NCBI GenBank assembly: GCA_003427395.1
Contig: BFEA01000016.1
Location: 262,142 to 295,624, forward strand
Source: Chara braunii
Taxonomy: Eukaryota > Streptophyta > Charophyceae > Charales > Characeae
Length of the DNA stretch: 33,483 bases
Reading direction: 5' to 3'
In this document: positions 1-12,034 of the stretch, in pieces
Numbering within the stretch: position 1 is the first letter of the stretch
Layout of the letters: each line of letters begins with the position of its first letter
The notes under the pieces: generated by a model
Seen by the model: the letters and a program-made list of their open reading frames with translations, nothing else
Databases searched by the model: none
What the model was told of the DNA's origin: nothing
Made by a program: the position numbers and the translations under genes

Positions 1-3000
1 GTGAAGTGTTAATTTCAAGCATGTGACTTGACTTTCACTGCATGCATGAAGTTCTCACATCTTCAGAATACCTGCTGACGGCTCATGTTAACCTACTTGG
101 AAGGTCGCCGAGTGTGAGTGAACATGCTTAGTATTGCTGTTGACTTGAGTTACGAGTGTCCAGTTGGCAGAATCAAGTATATTGAAGACAACTTACAGGA
201 GCTCGCGAACCTCAGGGACATGCAATTGAACGTACTTTCTACTCCAACGTGCTTTGCACTGAGATTTTTTGTGTGTCAAATGTTAATCCCAAGCTTGTGA
301 CTTGACTTTCACTGCATGCATGAAGCTTCTCACATCTTTAGAATACCTGCTGACGGCGCATGTGAACCTCCTTGGAAGGTCACCGAGCGTGAGTGAACAT
401 GCTTACTATTGCTGCTGACTTGAGTTACGAGGGTCCAGTAGGCATAATCAAGTATATTGAAGATAACTTACGGGAGCTCGCGAACCTCGGGGACATGCAA
501 TTGAAGGTACTTTCTACTCCAACGTGCTTTGTACTGAGATTTTTTGTGTGTGAAGTAATAAAATCAAGCGTGTAACTTGACTTTCACTACATGCATGAAG
601 CTTCTCACATCTTCAGAATACCTGCTGACGGCGCATGTGAACCTACTTTGAAGGTCGCCGAGTGTGAGTGAACATGCTTAGTATTGCTATTGACTTGAGT
701 TACGAGGGTCCTGTCGGCAGAATCAAGTATATTGAAGACTACATACGCGAGCTCGCGAACCTCCGGGACATGCAATTGAACGTACTTTGTACTCCAACGT
801 GGTTTGTACTGAGATTTTTTGTGTGTAAAGTGTTAATCTCAAGCGTGTGACTTGACTTTCACTGCATGCATGAAGCTTCTCACATCTTCAGAATACCTGC
901 TGACGGTGCATGTGAACCTACTTGGAAGGTTGCCGAGTGTGAGTGAACATACTTAGTGTTGCTGCTGACTTGAGTTACGAGGGTCCTCTCGGCAGAATCA
1001 ATGGTATTGAAGATAACTTACGTGAGCTTGCGAACCTTCGGAAGATGCAATTGAACGTACTTTGTACACTAACATGCTTTGTACTGACATTTTTTGTGTG
1101 TGAAGTGTTAATCTCAAGCATGTGACTTGACTTTCACTGCATGCATGGAGTTTCTCACACCTTCCGAATACCTGCTGACGGCGCATGTGAACCTACTTGG
1201 AAGGTCGCCGAGTGTGAGTGAACATGCTTAGTATTGCTGTTGACTTGAGTTCCGAGGGTCCAGTCTGAAGAATCAAGTATATTGAAGACAACTTACGCGA
1301 GTTCGTGAACCTCCGGAAGATGGAATTGAACGTACTTTGTACTCCAACGTGGTTTGTACTAAGATTTTTTGTGTGTGAAGTGTTAATCTCAAGTGTGTGA
1401 CTTGACTTTCACTGCATGCATGAAGCTTCTCACATCTTCAGAATACCTGTTGACGGCGCATGTGAAACTACTTGGAAGGTTGCCGAGTGTGGGTGAACAT
1501 ACTTAGTGTTGCTGCTGACTTGAGTTACAAGGGTCCTGTCGGCAGAATCAAGTATATTGAAGACAACTTACGCGAGCTTGCGAACGTCCGGCACATGCAA
1601 TTGAACGTACTTTGTACTCCAACGGGCTTTGTACTGAGATTTTTTGTGTGTGATATGTGAATCTGAAGCGTGTGACTTAACTTTCACTGCATGCATGAAG
1701 CTTCTCATATCTTCAGAATACCTGCGAACGGCGCATGTGAACCTACTTGGAGGATCGCTGAGTGTGAGTGAACATGCTTGCTACTGCTGCTGACTTGAGT
1801 TATAAGGGTCCAGTAGGCATAATCAAGTATATTGAAGACAACTTACGAGAGCTCGTGAACCTCCGGGACATGCAGTTGAACGTTCTTTGTACTCTAACGT
1901 GCTTTGTACTAAGATTTTTTGTGTGTGAAGTGTTAATCTCAAGCGTGTGACTTGACTTTCACTACATGCATGAAGCCTGTCACATCTATAGAATACCTGC
2001 TGACTGTGCATGTGAACGTACTTGGAAGGTCACCGACTGTGAGTGAACATGCTTACTATTGCTGCTGACTTTAGTTACGAGGGTCCAGTAGGCATAATCA
2101 AGTATATTGAAGACAACTCACGGGAACTCGCGAACCTCCGGGACAGGCGATTGAACGTACTTTCTACTCCAACGTGCTTTGTACTGAGATTTTTTGTGTG
2201 TCAAATGTTAATCTCAAGCTTGTGACTTGACTTTCACTGCATGCATGAAGCTTCTCACATCTTCAGAATACATGCTGACGACGCATGTGAACCTATTTGG
2301 AAGGTCGTCGAGTGTGAGTGAACATGCTTAGTATTGTTGCTGACTTCAGTTACGAGGGTCCAGTCGGCAGAATCAAGTATATTTAGGACATCTTACGCGA
2401 TATTGCGAACCTCCGGGACATGCAATTGAACGTACTTTGTACTCGAACGTGCTTCGTACTAAGATTTTTTGTGCGTGAAGTGTTAATCTCAAGCGTGCGA
2501 CTTGACTTTCACTGCATGCATGAAGCTTCTCACATCTTCAGAATACCTGCTGACGGCGCTTGTGAACCTACTTGGAAGGTCACCGAATTTGAGTGAACAT
2601 GCTTAGTATTGCTGCTGACTTCAGTTACGAGGGTTTAGTCGGCAGAATCAAGTATATTCAAGACAACTTACCCGAGCTCGCGAACCTCCGAGTGACTTAA
2701 ACTGCATACATGAAGCTTCCCACATCTTCAGAAAACCAGCTGACGACGCATGTGAACCTACTTGGAAGGTCGCCGAGTGTAAGTGAACATGCTTATTATT
2801 GCGACTAACTTAAGTTACGAGCGTCTAGTCGACAAAATCAAGTATATTGAAGACAACTTACGCGAGCTTGCGAACCTCCGGGACGTGCAATTGAGCGTCC
2901 TTTCTACTCCAACATCCTTTGTACCGAGATTTTTTGTTTGTGAAGTGTTAATCTCAAGGGTGTGACTTGACTTTCACTACATGCATGAAGCTTCTCACAT

Positions 3001-3057
3001 TTTCAGAATACGTGCTGACGGCGCATGTGAACCTACTTGGAAGATTACCGAGTGTGA

Positions 3058-6000
3058 GTGAACATGCTTAGTATAGCTGCTGACTTGAGTTACGAGGGTC
3101 CAATCAGAAGAATCAAGTATATTTCAGAAAACTTACTCGAGCTCGCGAACCTCCGAGACATGCAATTGAACGTGCTTTGTACTCCAACGTGCTTTGTACT
3201 GAGATTTTTTGTGTGTGAAGTGTTAATCCCAAGCTTGGGACTTGACTTCCACTTTATGCATTAAGGTTCTCACATCTTAAGAATACCTGCTGACGACGCA
3301 TGTGAACCTACTTGGAAGGTCGCCGAGTGTGAAGCAACATGCTTACTATTGTTGCTGACTTGAGTTACGAGGGTCCAATAGGCATAATCTAGTATATTAA
3401 AGACAACTTACGGGAACTCGCGAACCTCCGGGACATGCAATTGAAGGTACTTTCTACTCCAACGTGCTTTGTACTAAGATTTATGTGTGTCAAATGTTAA
3501 TCTTAAGCTTGTGACTAGACTTTCAGTGAATGTATGAAGTTTCTCACATCTTCAGAATACCATCTGAGGGCGCATGTGAACCTACTTGGANGGTCGCCGA
3601 GTGTGAGTGAACATGCTTAGTATTGCTGGTGACTTGAATTACGAGGGTCCATTCGGAAGAATCAAGTACATAGAAGACAACTTACGCGAGCTCGCGAACC
3701 TCCAAGACATGCAATTGAACATACTTTGTACTCCAACGTGCTTTGTAATCAGATTTTTTTTTTTTAAAGTGTTAATCTCGAGCGTGTGACTTGACTTTCA
3801 CTGCATGAATGAAGCTTCTCACATCCTCAGAATACCTGCTGATAGCGCATGTGAACCGACTTGGAAGGTCGTCGAGTGCAAGTGAACCTCCTTAGTATTG
3901 CTGCTGACTTGAGTTATGAGGGTCAAGTCGGCAGAATCAAGTATATTGAAGATAACATACGCGAGCTCGCGAACGTCCGGGAGATGCAATAGAACGTACT
4001 TTGTACTTCAACGTGCTTTGTACTGAGATTTTTTGTGTGTAAATAGTAAATCTCAAGCGTGTGACTTGACTTTCACTGCATGCATGAAGGTTCTCACATC
4101 TTCATAATACCTTCTGACGGCGCATGTGAACCTACTTGGAAGGTCGCCGAGTGTGAGTGAACATGCTTAGTATTGCTGCTGACTTGAGTTACGAGGGTCC
4201 AGTCGGCAGAATCAAGTATGTTGAAAACAACTTACGCGAGCTTGCGAACCTCCGGGACGTGCAAATGATCGTACTTTGTACTCCAACGTGCTTTCTAATA
4301 ATAGTTTTTGTGTGTGAAGTGTTAATCTCAAACGTGTGACTTGACTTTCACTGCATGCATAAAGCTACTCACATCTTCACAATACCTGCTGACGGGTCAT
4401 GTGAACCTTTTTGGAAGGTTGCCGAGTGTGAGTGGACATGCTTAGTATTGCGGCTGACTTGAGTGACGAGGGTCCAGTCGGCAGAATCAAGTATATTGAA
4501 GACTAGTTACACAAGCTCGCGAACCTTCGAACGTACTTTGTACTCCAACGTGCTTTGTTCATAAATTTTTTGTCTTTGAAGTGGTAATCTAAAGCGTGTG
4601 ACTTGACTTTCACTACATGAATGAAACTTCTCACATCTTTAGAATACCTACAGACGGCGCATGTGAACCTACTCGGAAGGTCACTGCATGTGAGTGAACA
4701 TGCTTAGTATTGTTGCTGACTTGAGTTACGAGGGTCCAGTCAGAAGAATCAAGTATATTGAAGACAACTTACTCGAGCTCGCGAACTTCCTGGACATGCA
4801 ATTGAACGTGCTTTGTACTCCAACGTGCTTTGTACTGAAATTTTTTGTGTGTGAAGTGTTAATCCCAAGCATGTGACTTGACTTCCACTGCATGCATTAA
4901 GGTTCTCACATCTTCAGAATACCTGCTGATGACGCATGTGAACCTACTTGGAAGGTCGCCGAGTGTGAAGCAACATGCTTACTATTGTTGCTGACTTGAG
5001 TTACGAGGGTCCAGTAGGCATAATCAAGTATATTAAAGACAACTTACGGGAACTCGCGAACCTCCGGGACATGCAATTGAAGGTACTTTCTACTCCAACG
5101 TGCTTTGTACTGAGATTTTTTGTGTGTCAAATGTTAATCTTAAGCTTGTGACTTGACTTTCAGTGAATGTATGAAGTTTCTCACATCTTCAGAAAACCTG
5201 CTGAGGGCGCATGTGAACCTACTTGGAAGGTCGCCGAGTGTGAGTGAACATGCTTAGTATTGCTGGTGACTTGAATAACGAGGGTCTAGTCGGAAGAATC
5301 AAGTATATAGAAGACAACTTACGCGAGCTCGCGAACCTCCGGGACATGCAATTGAACATACTTTGTACTCCAAGGTGCTTTGTAATGAGATTTTTTGTGT
5401 GTGAAGTGTTAATCTCAAGCGTGTGACTTGACTTTCACTGCATGAATGAAGCTTCTCACATCTTCAGAATACCTGCTGACGGTGCATGTGAAGCTACTTG
5501 GAAGGTCGCCGAGTGTGAGCGAACATGCTTAGTATTGCTGCTGACTTGAGTTACGAGGGTCCAGTCGGCAAAATCAAGTATATTAAAGACAACTTACGCG
5601 AGCTCGCGAACCTCCGGCAGATGCAATTGAACGTACTTTGTACTCCAACGTGCTTTGTACTGAGATTTTTTGTGTGTGAAATGCAATCTAAAGCGTGTGA
5701 CTTGACTTTCACTGCATGGATGAAGCTTGCTGACGGCGCATGTGAACCTTCTTGGAAGGTCGCTGAGCGTGAGTCAACATGCTTCGTATTGCTGCTGACT
5801 TCAGTTACGAGGGTCGATTCGGCAGAATCAAGTATATTGAAGACAACTTACGGGAGCTTGCGAACCTCCGGGACATGCAATTGAACGTACTTTGTACTCC
5901 AACGTGCTTTGTAATAAAAAAATTTGTGTGTGAAGTGTTAATATCCAGAGTGTGACTTGACTTTCACTGCCTGCATGAAGCTTCTCACATCTTTAGAATA

Positions 6001-6302
6001 CCTGGTAACGGCGCATGTGAACCCACTTGGAAGGTTGCCGAGTGTAAGTGAATATGCTTAGTATTGCGACGAACTTCAATTACGAGGGTCCAGTCAGCAA
6101 AATCAAGTAAATTGAAGACAACTTACACGAGCTCGCGAACCTCCGAACGTACTCTGTACTCCAACGTGTTTTGTACTTGGATTTTTTGTCTGTGAAGTGT
6201 TAATCTCAAGCGTGTGACTTGACTTTCACTGCATGCATGAAACTTCTCACATCTTCTGAATACCTGCTGACGACGCATGTGAACCTGACCTTCCGACTGT
6301 GA
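3058..6302 (+). repeat. Six-monomer higher-order duplication within the satellite
   Basis: Monomers 3058-4693 and 4694-6302 correspond one to one. The pair 3333/4969 shares private variants seen almost nowhere else: GAAGCAACATG instead of GAGTGAACATG, ATTAAAGAC, ATCTTAAGC and CAGTGAATGTATGAAG. The pair 3058/4694 shares an Arg-Arg variant and CTCGAGCTCGCG; 3607/5244 share GGTGACTTGAAT; 4157/5773 share CTTGCG and a rearranged T-tract; 4432/6048 share a 13-bp deletion. Offsets are 1636-1637 bp for the first pairs and 1616 bp for the last two, because of a short monomer. This indicates a block duplication by unequal exchange, more recent than the divergence between neighbouring monomers. Confidence 0.85.
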
Positions 6303-8200
6303 GTGAACATGGTTATTATTGCTATTGACTTGAGCTACGAGGGTCCTGTCGGTAGAATCAAGTATATTGAAGACAACTTACGGGAGCTCGCGAACCTCCG
6401 TGACATGCAATTGAACGTACTTTGTACTCCAACGTTTTTTGTAGTGAGATTTTTTGTGTGTGAAGTGTTAATCTCAAGCGTGTGACTTGACATTCACTGC
6501 ACGCATGGAGTTTCTCACATCTTCATAATACCTGTTGACGGCTCATGTGAACCTACTTGGAAGGTCGCCGAGTGTGAGTGAACATGCTTAGTATTGCGAC
6601 TGACTTGAGTTACGAGGGTCCAGTTGGCAGAATCAAGTATATTGAAGACAACTTACGGGAGCTCGCCAACCTCCGAACGTACTTTGTACTCCAACGTGCT
6701 TTGTATTGATTTTTTTTGTCTATGAAGTGTTAATCTCAAGCGTGTGACTTGACTTTCACTGCATGCATGAAGCTTCTCACATCTTTAGAATACCTGCTGT
6801 CGGCGCATGTGAACCTACTTGGAAGGTCGCCGAGTGTGAGTGAACATGCTTAGTATTGCGGCTGACTTGATTTACGAGGGTCCAGTCGACAGAATCAAGT
6901 ATATTTAAGACAAATTACGCGAGCTCCCGAACCTCCTGGAGATGCAATTGAACGTACTTTGTATTCCAACGTGCTTTGTACTGAGATTTTTTGTTTGTGA
7001 AGTGTTAATCTCAAGCGTGTGACTTGACTTTCACTTCATGCATGAAACTTCTCACATCTTCAGAATACCTGTTGACGGCGCATGTGAACCTACTTGGAAG
7101 GTCACCGAGTGTGAGTGAACATGCTTAGTATTGCTCATGACTTGAGTTACGAGGGTCCAGTCGGCAGAATCAAGTATATTGAAGACAACTTACGGCAACT
7201 CGCGAACCTCCGGGACATGCAATTGAACGTACTTTGTACTCAAAAGTGCTTTGTACTGAGATTTTTTGTGTGTGAAGTGTTAATCTCAAGCGTGTGACTT
7301 GACTTTCACTGCATGGATGAAGCTTCTTACATCTTCTGAATGCCTGCTGACGGCGCATGTGAAACTGCTTGGAAGGTCGCCGGGTGTGAGTGAACATGCT
7401 TAGTATTGCGGCTGACTTGAGTTGTGAGGGTCTAGTCGGCAGAATCAAGTATATTGAAGACAACTGATGCGAGCTCGCCAACCACATAACGTACTTTGTA
7501 CTCCAACGTGCTTTGTACTGAGATTTTTTGTCTGTTAAGTGTTAATCTCAAGCGTGTGACTTGACTTTCACTGCATGAATGAAGCTTCTCACATCTTTAG
7601 AATACTTGCTGACACCGCATGTGAACCTACTTGGAAGGTCGCCGAGTGTGACTGAACATGCTTAGTATTGCGGTTGGCTTGAGTTACGAGGGTCTTGTTG
7701 GCAGAATCAAGTATATTGAAGACAACTTATGCGAGCTCGCGAATCTCCGGGACATGCAATTGAACGTACTTTGGACTCCAACGTGCTTTGTACTGAGATT
7801 TTTTGTATGTGAAGTGTTAATCTCAAGCTTGTGACTTGACTTTCACTGCATGCATGAAGCTTCTCACATCTTCAGAATACGTGCTGACGGCGCATGTGAA
7901 CCTACTTGGAAGGTCGCCGAGTGTGAGTGAACATGCTTAGTATTGCGGCTGACTTGAGTTACGAGGGTCCAGTCGGCAGAATCAAGTATATTGAAGACAA
8001 TTACGCGAGCTCGTGAACCTCCGGGACATGCAATTGAACGTACTTTGTACTCCAACGTGCTTTGTACGGAGATTTTTTGTCTGTGAAGTTTTAGTCTCAA
8101 GCGTGTGGCTTGACTTTCACTGCATGCATGAAGTTTCTCACATCTTGAGAATACCTGCTGACAGCGCACGTGAACCTACTTGGAAGGTCGTCGAGTGTGA

Positions 8201-8479
8201 GTGAACATGCTTAGTATTGCTGCTGACTTGAGTTACGAGGGTCCTGTCGGCAGAATCAAGTATATTGAAGACAACTTACGCGAGCTCGCGAACCTCCGGG
8301 ACATGCAATTGAACGTACTTTGTACTCCAACGTGCTTTGTACTGAAATTTTTTGTGTATGAAGTGTTAATCTCAAGCATGTGGCTTGACTTTCACTGCAT
8401 GCATGAAGCTTCTCACATCTTCAAAATACCTGCCGACGGCCCATGTGAACCTACTTGGAAGGTCGCCGAGTGTGAGTGA
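8201..8479 (+). other. Monomer-length open frame inside the satellite (no known protein)
   Basis: Most monomers carry an open frame of about 60 codons from GTG-AAC-ATG to a TGA. In this monomer the TGA became TGG, so the frame runs 92 codons across the whole repeat and its stop overlaps the next monomer's GTG in the string GTGA. The translation starts MNMLSIAADLSYEGPVGRIK and has a hydrophobic stretch around FVLKFFVYEVLISS. A eukaryotic start would be the ATG two codons later. About 18 of 32 monomers keep the 60-codon frame, while others carry stops, frameshifts or deletions. No family was recognised, and a frame this short can survive in a satellite by chance, so this is recorded as an open frame rather than a gene. 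Confidence 0.25.
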
Positions 8480-8704
8480 ATGTGCTTAGTATTGCTTCTG
8501 ACTTGAGTTACGAGGGTCCAGTCGGCAGAATCAAGTATATTGAAGACAACTTACATGAGCTCGCAAACCTCCGAAACATGCAGTTGAACGTACTTTGTAC
8601 TCCAACGTGCTTTGTACTGAGATCGTTTCTGTGTGAAGTGTTAATCTCAAGCGTGTGGCTTGACGTTCACTGCATGCATGAAGCTTCTCACATCTTCTGA
8701 ATAC

Positions 8705-10036
8705 CCTTTCCAACCTAAAATAAACTTTCCTTGCCTAACGGACCGAGTTCTTAGGGGGGGCGGCGACCGACAGGCGCAGGCGGATCCGGTCCAAAATGTT
8801 TTTAGCGCGAACTTTGGCGATTTTTTGCGCTCTGAACAATTGGGAAACAAATCTAAAAATTTGATATCCTGTAGATTAGACCGTTATCTTTCTAGGAAAA
8901 ATATCAAAAAATAATACTAAAAGATTTAAACTGCGAAATAAATGTCGCGCCGTTTCGTCACATTTTTCATTTTTACTACTCTACCACGTATGGGCCAACG
9001 AAAAAAGTAACCCAACTTTCGTGATTTTTTGCGATAAGAAGGATGATCCAACAACTCTGAAAATTCGAGGGTCCGTAGATTTTGTCATGATCTTTATAAA
9101 AAGATATAAAAATAAATAAAAATAATTTGAAACGTGAAATAAATCACGTGGGCAGTTCGATGCATTTTTGAATTTTGCCACTCCTCTGATTCCCCCTACT
9201 GTGCGGTCGGTAGCCCTCATGGACCTGTGCTACCGGTTCCCCCTAATTTATGGCGGCGGGGGTTATGGTGGTTTAAAACTTAATTTTAAAAAATTTAACC
9301 AATACTAATTCATAGGTATTTTAAAAAAAAATTCAAAATTTGAAATAAGATATTTTGGGGGGCTTTAAAATTTTGGAAAATATTTTTGAGTCAAAATAAT
9401 TAATTTTGGGCTTTGAAAAATAAAATTTAATCATATTTAACTCTTAAAAATTTATAAAAATTAAACAAATATATTAAAAATCCTTAACTAAACCCTTACT
9501 CCCTTACTAACCTGTTTTACGTATCTAGGGGCGTGTTGCTAGCCCGTCTGGCCTTTTATATGGTTTTGTAGCCTAAAAAAGTAGCCAAGAAGGCTAGCCT
9601 AAGCCTAGTTAGTCACTATAGGGTCTGACCCAACCCTGTCAGGAGGGCATTGGGCAGGCCTAGCGGTACCCATAACCTCTTTGGAGGGTAATCCAACAGT
9701 CATTCATTAGAGATGTTCCATCCCGCGCTCCCTCTACGACAATGAGCGCTTTAGTCCGGCTAAATCAATAGGTCCGGGTTACTACCCCTTTCTAACAGCT
9801 CTCATATTAGGTCGAGGCTCTTTCTCATCGTGGTAGATGGCAGAGCATGATTTCTTGTGTCAGGAGATCCAATAGGATGAGGACTTGAGGGGGTGATTAA
9901 TCATAGGTCCGGACTGGATGAGTGATTTTAGTTCGTTTATTGTTTGCTTAGTGTGAAATATGGATTTATAGCTCTGAGGATTGTTAGACAGTCTGAGTCA
10001 GACTTATTCATTAGGTCCGAGCTCCGAAGGAGACAC
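8705..10036. other. Degenerate TE-like intergenic stretch, no gene seen
   Basis: Sequence changes abruptly after the satellite. 8717-8755 resembles the motif CATAAACTTTCCTTCCCTAA found in the LTR-like repeats at 13327, 21716 and 27919. 8811-9190 holds two diverged copies of a ~205-bp unit (separate entry). 9240-9500 is very AT-rich. 9836-9856 reads TGGTAGATGGCAGAGCATGA, loosely like the plant initiator-Met primer binding site TGGTATCAGAGC but with extra bases. It lies just before the gag remnant, where a PBS would be expected; low weight is given to it. Confidence 0.5.
8811..9190 (+). repeat. Two diverged tandem copies of a ~205-bp unit
   Basis: Copy 1 (8811-8985) and copy 2 (9017-9185) share the same order of short blocks: CTTTGGCGATTTTTTGCG against CTTTCGTGATTTTTTGCG, a TGTAGATT/CGTAGATT block, a run of A-rich AAATAT repeats, AACTGCGAAATAAAT against AACGTGAAATAAAT, then CATTTTTCATTTTTACTACTCT against CATTTTTGAATTTTGCCACTCCT (start of block only compared). 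The copies are well diverged, so the duplication is old. No coding potential was seen. Confidence 0.65.
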
Positions 10037-11091
10037 TTACACAAGGTATGGGGTCCGACACTGTGGAAGTTCAGGTAGATACCATCCGTTATCGGATTGA
10101 GCTCTTCGTGAAGTTAGGGAGCGTCTTAGACAGGCTCCACTGGTGTGTGAGAGCCTGAACGATGATGGGAAACCGGAGTTGAATGATATATCACAGGCTA
10201 TTAGCCCGAGTCGGTCATTGGCTGTTGTGCGAGAGAGGAGTGGGACGGAGCTAGTCATGATAGATCAAGGTGGATAGTATCGTCCGAGATCGTCTAATCA
10301 GAGGAGTAAGGAGATGAGAGATAATCATCACAGAGATAACTGGCCAGATCGGTACGAAAGAGAGAAGGGATGCGATAGAAACAGAGATGGATATAGGACT
10401 CCACAAAGACGGGTCTACGGCGGAGAGATATGAGTCTTATGTACTCCCCTATGAGATACGAGATAGATGTTATGCATGACATCAGTCTTGCGAGCTGCAT
10501 ACCAAACTCCCTATCTTTAGAGGATATTGGATTTAAGATTCCTTAGAGAAGTGAGAATGACACACATATCATAGTTAGTGGACGAAGGATGAAATTATCG
10601 ACAACTTCCTGTTCAACTCTGACCTGAGCTTAGACAAGGGGATAAGGAATGTGAGACCAAGGGACTGACGCTGTAAGACTTACAGAGAAAATTTATATCA
10701 ACTCTTCAAGCATGAGGATATTAGTTACTCTATGAAAGACGTGGAAAAACTGGGGCAGGAAGAGGATGAGAGTGTTCTGACGTTTGGGAGGAGGTTTGAG
10801 AAAATGTCGAATGTGTTGGTGGCAATGGGGAAGTTGTCTGAGGTTGACAAATGCACAAGTTTTATCAGTCGACTGTCGAAGGGGAAGCAAAAAAGGATTC
10901 TGAGAGACCTTCTGCACGATCAGCTCGAGTTCGCAACAGTGCTTAGATTGGCTATGAGCGTCGACATTGATGAGTATAAGGACCTACTCTGGGCTGCATT
11001 GCGCCGCAGGGAGGATCTTCGGTCACCTTCTCGTTCTTCTGGTGTAGAGCGGTGCCCAAATTTTGATGATAGGTCTTGGGCAGACCACTGA
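10037..11091 (+). pseudogene. Decayed Ty3/gypsy-type gag (capsid region)
   Basis: The best-preserved part is open from about 10675 to 11091, with in-frame sequence Y-R-E-N-L-Y-Q-L-F then the stretch from Met 10732: LGQEEDESVLTFGRRFEKM, followed by LSEVDKCTSFISRLSKGKQK. The pattern of a charged L..G..ESV..F..RF..M helix pair followed by a conserved F...L is that of the retrotransposon gag capsid domain of plant Ty3/gypsy elements. Upstream, 10037-10674 gives only short frames such as QVDTIRYRIE broken by stops and frameshifts, so the N-terminal half is dead. The protein would have formed the virus-like particle around the element RNA. The strand agrees with the zinc knuckle and protease remnants downstream. 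Family assignment is by pattern recognition only. Confidence 0.65.
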
Positions 11092-12034
11092 TACCCCAAT
11101 GATGGATCTAGAGAGCAGCGGACAGATATCACAGCTGATTCACGCATGAGAGAGATGCTCAAGAGGTTGGTTCGGCAGGTTGCAAGAATAGAGGCGAATA
11201 TGGAGACTGTTGGTTATAAGGCGAAGAATCACCCGTCGAACTCGTTGAGGTGCGATCGGGTAGTACTGGTCTGGCGTACTCGCTGAGATGGGATGATCGA
11301 AACCCAGTACCGCGGAGGGACGCAGAGGATAGAAATCGTCGAACACTAACTGATTATCTATCGAGGGAGCAAGAGTCTCATATACGTCGTGACGATCCTC
11401 CTAGGTGCAAGGATGAGGACCGAGATCGACGGGTTGACTATCCTAGAGACTATACGAGAGGTAGGAACTATGGGTATTGACAAGATAGTCGGGTGGAGAC
11501 CTACCCTCAAAATGACGAGGTGGGAACGTATTTCGAAGTCCCGAAGACCTCCGGCATGCAGAAGGGTATCCTAGGAGTCCAGATAGGTATGACAAGGCAA
11601 GAGATAGAAGTTGTAGTGACACTTCCCTTGGGCGATACGAGAGGAGAGATGTTGACCGGGACCGTCGTGATGATGTCGTAGGCCAACGTGAGCAATATAC
11701 TACATCGTCTGGTGATGCTCGGGCATCAGGCGGACACGGAGGATATAAACATGTCGAGGATGGACCATTTTCTCCTCATAAGACATGCATCTATTGTTGT
11801 TCGGATAACTATGTTGGGAGGGATTGCCCTGATCTTCAAAAGGTAATAGACTACGAGATAGTGGTACTTGACGATCGAAAGTACACCAAGAGGACCGACA
11901 ATCTAACAAATGCACCCATATTTCCGTCGACGAAGGAGGCGGTGGAGGTCAGACAAGCGTCATTGAACAAGGAAAAGAAGATCGCAAAGAGTCAGAGCGT
12001 CAAAATTATGTTATAGTTAGGACGCGAGACACCT
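11092..12034 (+). pseudogene. Gag C-terminal basic region and mutated zinc knuckle
   Basis: After a TGA at 11089-11091 the sequence continues in shifting frames that are very rich in Arg and Asp (for example RDDPPRCKDEDRDRR near 11390), typical of the hydrophilic linker of a gag C-terminus. At 11786-11827 the frame reads C-I-Y-C-C-S-D-N-Y-V-G-R-D-C. This is the nucleocapsid zinc knuckle CX2CX4HX4C with exact spacing, but with Tyr (TAT) where His is required; a single C-to-T change from CAT explains it. The knuckle normally binds element RNA during packaging, and the substitution should weaken zinc binding. Several stops and frameshifts make the segment non-functional. Confidence 0.6.

Larger units (their letters stand above)
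1..8704 (+). repeat. 275-bp satellite array, about 32 tandem monomers
   Basis: Head-to-tail repeats whose landmark GTGAACATGCTTAGTATTGC (or a variant) recurs at 118, 393, 668, 943, 1218, 1493, 1768, 2043, 2318, 2593, 2783, 3058, 3333, 3607, 3882, 4157, 4432, 4694, 4969, 5244, 5519, 5773, 6048, 6303, 6578, 6840, 7115, 7390, 7652, 7927, 8201 and 8476. Spacing is 274-275 except for deletion variants: 190 at 2593, 262 at 4432, 6578 and 7390, 254 at 5773-to-5519, 255 at 6048. The array runs off the left edge of the window, and the last monomer stops after about 229 bp. Conserved blocks include GAGCTCGCGAACCTCC, a T6 run before GTGTGTGAAG, and GCATGCATGAAGCTTCTCAC. A centromeric or heterochromatic satellite is likely but not shown. 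An N at 3591 marks an unresolved base. Confidence 0.98.

Noticed and set aside
1-8704. CRISPR array or bacterial operon of small GTG-start genes
   Set aside because: Monomers are contiguous 275-bp repeats without spacers, and the rest of the window is plant nuclear DNA.
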